Below, one piece after another: positions 61,188 through 64,000 of a DNA stretch of 64,000 nucleotides. Position 1 is the stretch's first letter. Each line of letters starts with the position of its first letter. The notes beneath the pieces are model-generated. The model did not search any database. It was not told the DNA's origin and saw only the letters and a program-made list of their open reading frames with translations. This DNA comes from Acidovorax sp. Its GTDB lineage: Bacteria > Pseudomonadota > Gammaproteobacteria > Burkholderiales > Burkholderiaceae_C. The DNA lies in contig NZ_JAPUDY010000065.1 in NCBI RefSeq assembly GCF_027492855.1, forward strand, positions 1 to 64,000, written 5' to 3'. A program made the position numbers and the translations under genes.

Positions 61188-61997
61188 TCAGGTGGCCCCT
61201 AGCAATCGGGACATGAGGCCACGCTTCTTGCCTCCCTCAGCAGCCTGCACCAGCAGCACGCTCACGTTATCACGACCGCCGTTCGCATTGGCGGTATCGA
61301 TGAGCAGTGTGGCTTTTTCTTCCAATGGGAGGGACGCGCGCACCATCTCCGCCAGGTCGGAATCCGTCACCATGTCCGTGAGCCCGTCGGAGCACAGCAA
61401 AAAGAGGTCGTTGGACGCCACCTGGAATTCATTGACTTCCAACATGACGTTGGGCTCCACGCCCAGGGCTCGGGTCACGAGGTTGCGGCTGGAGGAGAGC
61501 GCCGCCTGCTGGGCAGTAAGCAGGCCGGCATCGACCTGCTCCTGCAGCCAGGAATGGTCCCGCGTGATTTGCTGGAGCGCACCATCGCGCAGCCGGTAGC
61601 AACGCGAATCGCCAATATGCCCAAGGATGAGGCGGCTTCCGTGGAAGACAGCAACCACCAGCGTCGTGCCCATGCCCGCATATTGGGGGTTGGACAGCGA
61701 CGCGCCCAAAATGGCGTGATTGGCGTTTTCCACGCAAATTTCCAGCGCACGACGCACATCCGTCGATTGCGGGGTGGCTCCGGCTTGCGCCAGCCAACGC
61801 GCCATTTCGGTACGAATAAAAGTCGTCGCCATTCCACTGGCAACCTCACCGGCGTTGTAGCCGCCCATGCCATCGGCCAGGATGACGACCTGCGCTTCAC
61901 GGTCGATGGCTACCGCATCTTCGTTATTGGTACGCACCCGGCCCTTGTCGGTCCGTGCGAAAAATTCGTAGGTCATGGAGGTGTGGGCGAGCGTCAT
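61188..61997 (-). CDS. PP2C family Ser/Thr phosphatase
   Basis: 269 residues. The metal-binding motifs of PPM phosphatases are present: TDKGRVRTNNEDA near residue 16, ILADGMGGYNAGEVASGMA near 40, LGHIGDSRCYRLRDG near 125, LLCSDGLTDMV near 195 and GGRDNVSVLLV near 240. No membrane segment, so it is cytosolic. Its ATG overlaps the kinase stop by 4 nt (ATGA), the usual kinase-phosphatase pairing. Confidence 0.94.
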   Translation of the reverse strand: MTLAHTSMTYEFFARTDKGRVRTNNEDAVAIDREAQVVILADGMGGYNAGEVASGMATTFIRTEMARWLAQAGATPQSTDVRRALEICVENANHAILGASLSNPQYAGMGTTLVVAVFHGSRLILGHIGDSRCYRLRDGALQQITRDHSWLQEQVDAGLLTAQQAALSSSRNLVTRALGVEPNVMLEVNEFQVASNDLFLLCSDGLTDMVTDSDLAEMVRASLPLEEKATLLIDTANANGGRDNVSVLLVQAAEGGKKRGLMSRLLGAT

Positions 61998-64000
61998 CGG
62001 GCACCTGAAATCGGCGGTGCTGCCGCGCCCCGGTTCACGGGGGGCTCCATCACGGTTTCCTGAAAATCCGCCATTTCATGCCCTGTTACATCGCGGTCCG
62101 CATCATAGACCACTGCCTCGGATGCGGGCAGGCCTTCGACTGTCACTGTTCCAACAGAAGCTTGCCGCAGGTCGGCGGCGAACTGTCGGCCCGTCTGGTA
62201 GCGGGCTTCGGGGCGCTTTTGCAGGGCCAGTGCAACCACCCTGGCGATGGCAGGCGAAAGGTCAGGGCGCAGTTGGCGAATGTCTGGCGCTTCCACGGTA
62301 GCGATCTTGTGCATCAGCTCCGTCATGGACTCGCCACGCAGCGGCAGGGCGCCCGTGAGCAACTGGAACAGCGAGATACCCAAAGAATACAGATCCGAGC
62401 GGCCATCAACCTTCTTGCCCGCGAGCTGCTCGGGAGACATGAAACTGGGGGTACCCAACACCAGCCCCGTGCGGGTTTTGCTTGAATCGGTGATGCGCGC
62501 AATGCCGAAGTCCGTCACCTTTACGGCATCGGTGGCACTGTCAAACATGATGTTGGCCGGCTTAATATCGCGGTGTACCACGTTGTGGGCGTGGGCGTAG
62601 TCCAGCGCATCCGCCACGCGCGCGGCGATCGACAGCACGGCAGGCACCGGCAACAAATGCTCCTTGCTGCAGGCATAGACCAGATCCCGGCCCTTCAGGA
62701 ACTCCATGGCAATGTAGGCCAGGTCATGCTCCTCGCCTGCATCGAAGATGGTCACGATACAAGGGTGTTGCAGGCGTCCGGCTGTTTCGGCCTCGCGGAA
62801 AAACCGCGCGCGTGCGTCGATCAGCGCATCGCCTTCGAACTCCTGGCTCAGCGCCAGGGTTTTGATGGCCACTACGCGACCGATCTTGGGGTCCCGCCCC
62901 AGGTAAACGACGCCCATCGCCCCCTTGCCGATTTCCCGATCAATCTGGTAGCGCCCGAGCATGGGCACGCCCAGCGTGGCATCTCCGGGGAGCCGGGGGC
63001 TGGGGCCGCCTGCGGGCGATGGGAGGGACGACGGCTGGCTGTTAGGGGCGCCTACACTTTGGGCGCGCGCACGGGCACGTTTGTAGCGGCTGCGGACGTC
63101 TTTGTACTGGCGGTTGTGGCGCAGAATATGTTCATAGACCGCCTTGGCCTTGGCGAAATTGCGCTTGCGCTCAAAGTCTTCAGCCAAGTGATACAGGTTG
63201 TCCAAAAGGGCATCGCTGGCTGGCACCTTGCGCAAGCGCTCGAATGCCATGTCCAGTTGGCCTTGGCCCTGCAAGGCCAGGCCCATCATTCGGTCGGCTT
63301 CTGCAGCCTCGGCGGACGACGACTGGGCCTGAGCGTTTTTGCTGCGGAGCAGTGCCCCGGCAACCACTCCCGCCAACAACCCCAGGGCTGGCAGTGCAAG
63401 AGGAATCCACAGGCTGGCATGGCGCAGCAGCATCCACTCCACGCCCAGCAGAATCAGCAGCAGCCCCGCACCCACGCCCAGCCCCGTGAATTTGCGTGTT
63501 CTTGGTGCGAACAAGATCAGATACAGAAGCCCGCCCACAGACACCAGCCCGCAGGCCATGGCAGCCCAGACCGGCTTCTGCACGCCAAGGCCCATACGAA
63601 TCGAAGACACTGCCTGTGCCAGCAGGTCCACGGGATAGGCGGCGGCCTGCCCTCCCTGCGACATGAGGGCCAGCGTCTCGGTGGTGGCGCCCACCAGCAC
63701 GATTTTGTCCTTCAAGCTGCCTGCGGGCGCCTTGCCATCCAGCACACTGGAAAACGAGTGCGCTGGAAAACCTGGGGCACCGCCAATCAAGGTCTGCGTG
63801 CGCGGGCGCAGAGTGGCCGTGCTGTCTGTAGCGACCAGCAGGCCACCCAGGCGCAAACCCGCCGATGTCTCTTGAGCGTGTATTTCGCTGATGCCGAGGT
63901 GCAGACTGTGCTGCGCTGCCAGCAGGGCCAATGATGGAATCCCTGCGTTGTCATACCGCAAGAGCAGTGGCACCTGGCGGATGCGGCCATCTGAATCCAC
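61994..64000 (-). CDS. CHASE2-Ser/Thr protein kinase (partial, N-terminus off the right edge)
   Basis: 668 codons are visible, open to the window edge. The order is the end of an extracytoplasmic CHASE2 domain (RIRQVPLLLRYDNAG through KDKIVLVGATTETLALM), three membrane helices (about 140-220), a TPR-like helical pair (MAFERLRKVPASDALLDNLY), a linker, then a Hanks-type kinase domain from about residue 352: GKGAMGVVYLG, Lys in VAIKTL, HRDIKPAN, DFG, and SPEQ in place of APE. The kinase lies C-terminal to the sensor, the reverse of PknB. It heads the signalling operon. Confidence 0.93.
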   Translation of the reverse strand: MDSDGRIRQVPLLLRYDNAGIPSLALLAAQHSLHLGISEIHAQETSAGLRLGGLLVATDSTATLRPRTQTLIGGAPGFPAHSFSSVLDGKAPAGSLKDKIVLVGATTETLALMSQGGQAAAYPVDLLAQAVSSIRMGLGVQKPVWAAMACGLVSVGGLLYLILFAPRTRKFTGLGVGAGLLLILLGVEWMLLRHASLWIPLALPALGLLAGVVAGALLRSKNAQAQSSSAEAAEADRMMGLALQGQGQLDMAFERLRKVPASDALLDNLYHLAEDFERKRNFAKAKAVYEHILRHNRQYKDVRSRYKRARARAQSVGAPNSQPSSLPSPAGGPSPRLPGDATLGVPMLGRYQIDREIGKGAMGVVYLGRDPKIGRVVAIKTLALSQEFEGDALIDARARFFREAETAGRLQHPCIVTIFDAGEEHDLAYIAMEFLKGRDLVYACSKEHLLPVPAVLSIAARVADALDYAHAHNVVHRDIKPANIMFDSATDAVKVTDFGIARITDSSKTRTGLVLGTPSFMSPEQLAGKKVDGRSDLYSLGISLFQLLTGALPLRGESMTELMHKIATVEAPDIRQLRPDLSPAIARVVALALQKRPEARYQTGRQFAADLRQASVGTVTVEGLPASEAVVYDADRDVTGHEMADFQETVMEPPVNRGAAAPPISGAR

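Overview
The window is GC-rich, densely coded chromosomal DNA from a betaproteobacterium, most likely the Comamonadaceae (Acidovorax-like). I infer this from the gene families present (fused DUF3717-DUF1289, DUF2339/DUF3999 pair, TfpX/TfpZ-type pilin accessory gene, purB next to yaeQ) and from a dispersed double-hairpin intergenic repeat. I saw no rRNA, tRNA, CRISPR array or intact mobile element. Product names come from reading motifs by eye; no database search was possible.

Layout. 1-2.5 kb: end of the secD-yajC translocase operon (minus; secD runs off the left edge). 2.5-6.8 kb: fused indolepyruvate ferredoxin oxidoreductase, divergent from an Lrp/AsnC regulator. 7.2-13.5 kb: DUF2339 and DUF3999 membrane proteins and an MFS exporter. 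13.6-17.7 kb: a DUF2868/DUF3482 chimera, mltA, a 57-aa membrane protein and an OmpA-like lipoprotein. 17.7-28.3 kb: a minus-strand chain YhdP/AsmA-like protein, Nit hydrolase, PAS sensor kinase and FixJ-type regulator, with glnE divergent. 28.4-34.9 kb: a TetR / outer membrane factor / adaptor / RND efflux operon.

34.9-38.5 kb is the one clearly accessory region. Three full copies and one truncated copy of a ~452-bp element with inverted ends alternate with small minus-strand genes for membrane proteins. Two of these genes are paralogs with a C-terminal zinc ribbon. The small genes directly follow, or overlap, the 3' ends of short ORF remnants. A fragment of a large secreted-type protein and an IS30 transposase relic lie in the same block. 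I read it as a decayed array of orphan toxin-tip/immunity modules.

38.6-40.6 kb: a degenerate HD-GYP-like protein and a periplasmic glutathione peroxidase. 40.9-47.5 kb: a probable quinate/shikimate catabolic operon (split 3-dehydroshikimate dehydratase, NAD-type dehydrogenase, TRAP transporter, TetR regulator with a palindromic operator). 47.6-52.5 kb: GST, purB, yaeQ, two small zinc-site proteins, then a yybP-ykoY (Mn2+) riboswitch ahead of a TerC-family protein. 52.5-57 kb: small membrane proteins, BepA-like M48 protease, moaC, a pilin accessory gene, and a type IV pilin behind a sigma-54 promoter. 57.3-64 kb: a minus-strand signalling operon of CHASE2-Ser/Thr kinase (runs off the right edge), PP2C phosphatase, FHA protein, CHASE2-adenylate cyclase and a metallo-beta-lactamase-fold phosphodiesterase-like enzyme.

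A ~45-60-nt two-hairpin repeat occurs at least 13 times. Several copies lie at or across stop codons, and two are read as protein (the signal peptide of the M48 protease and the C-terminus of the RND adaptor).
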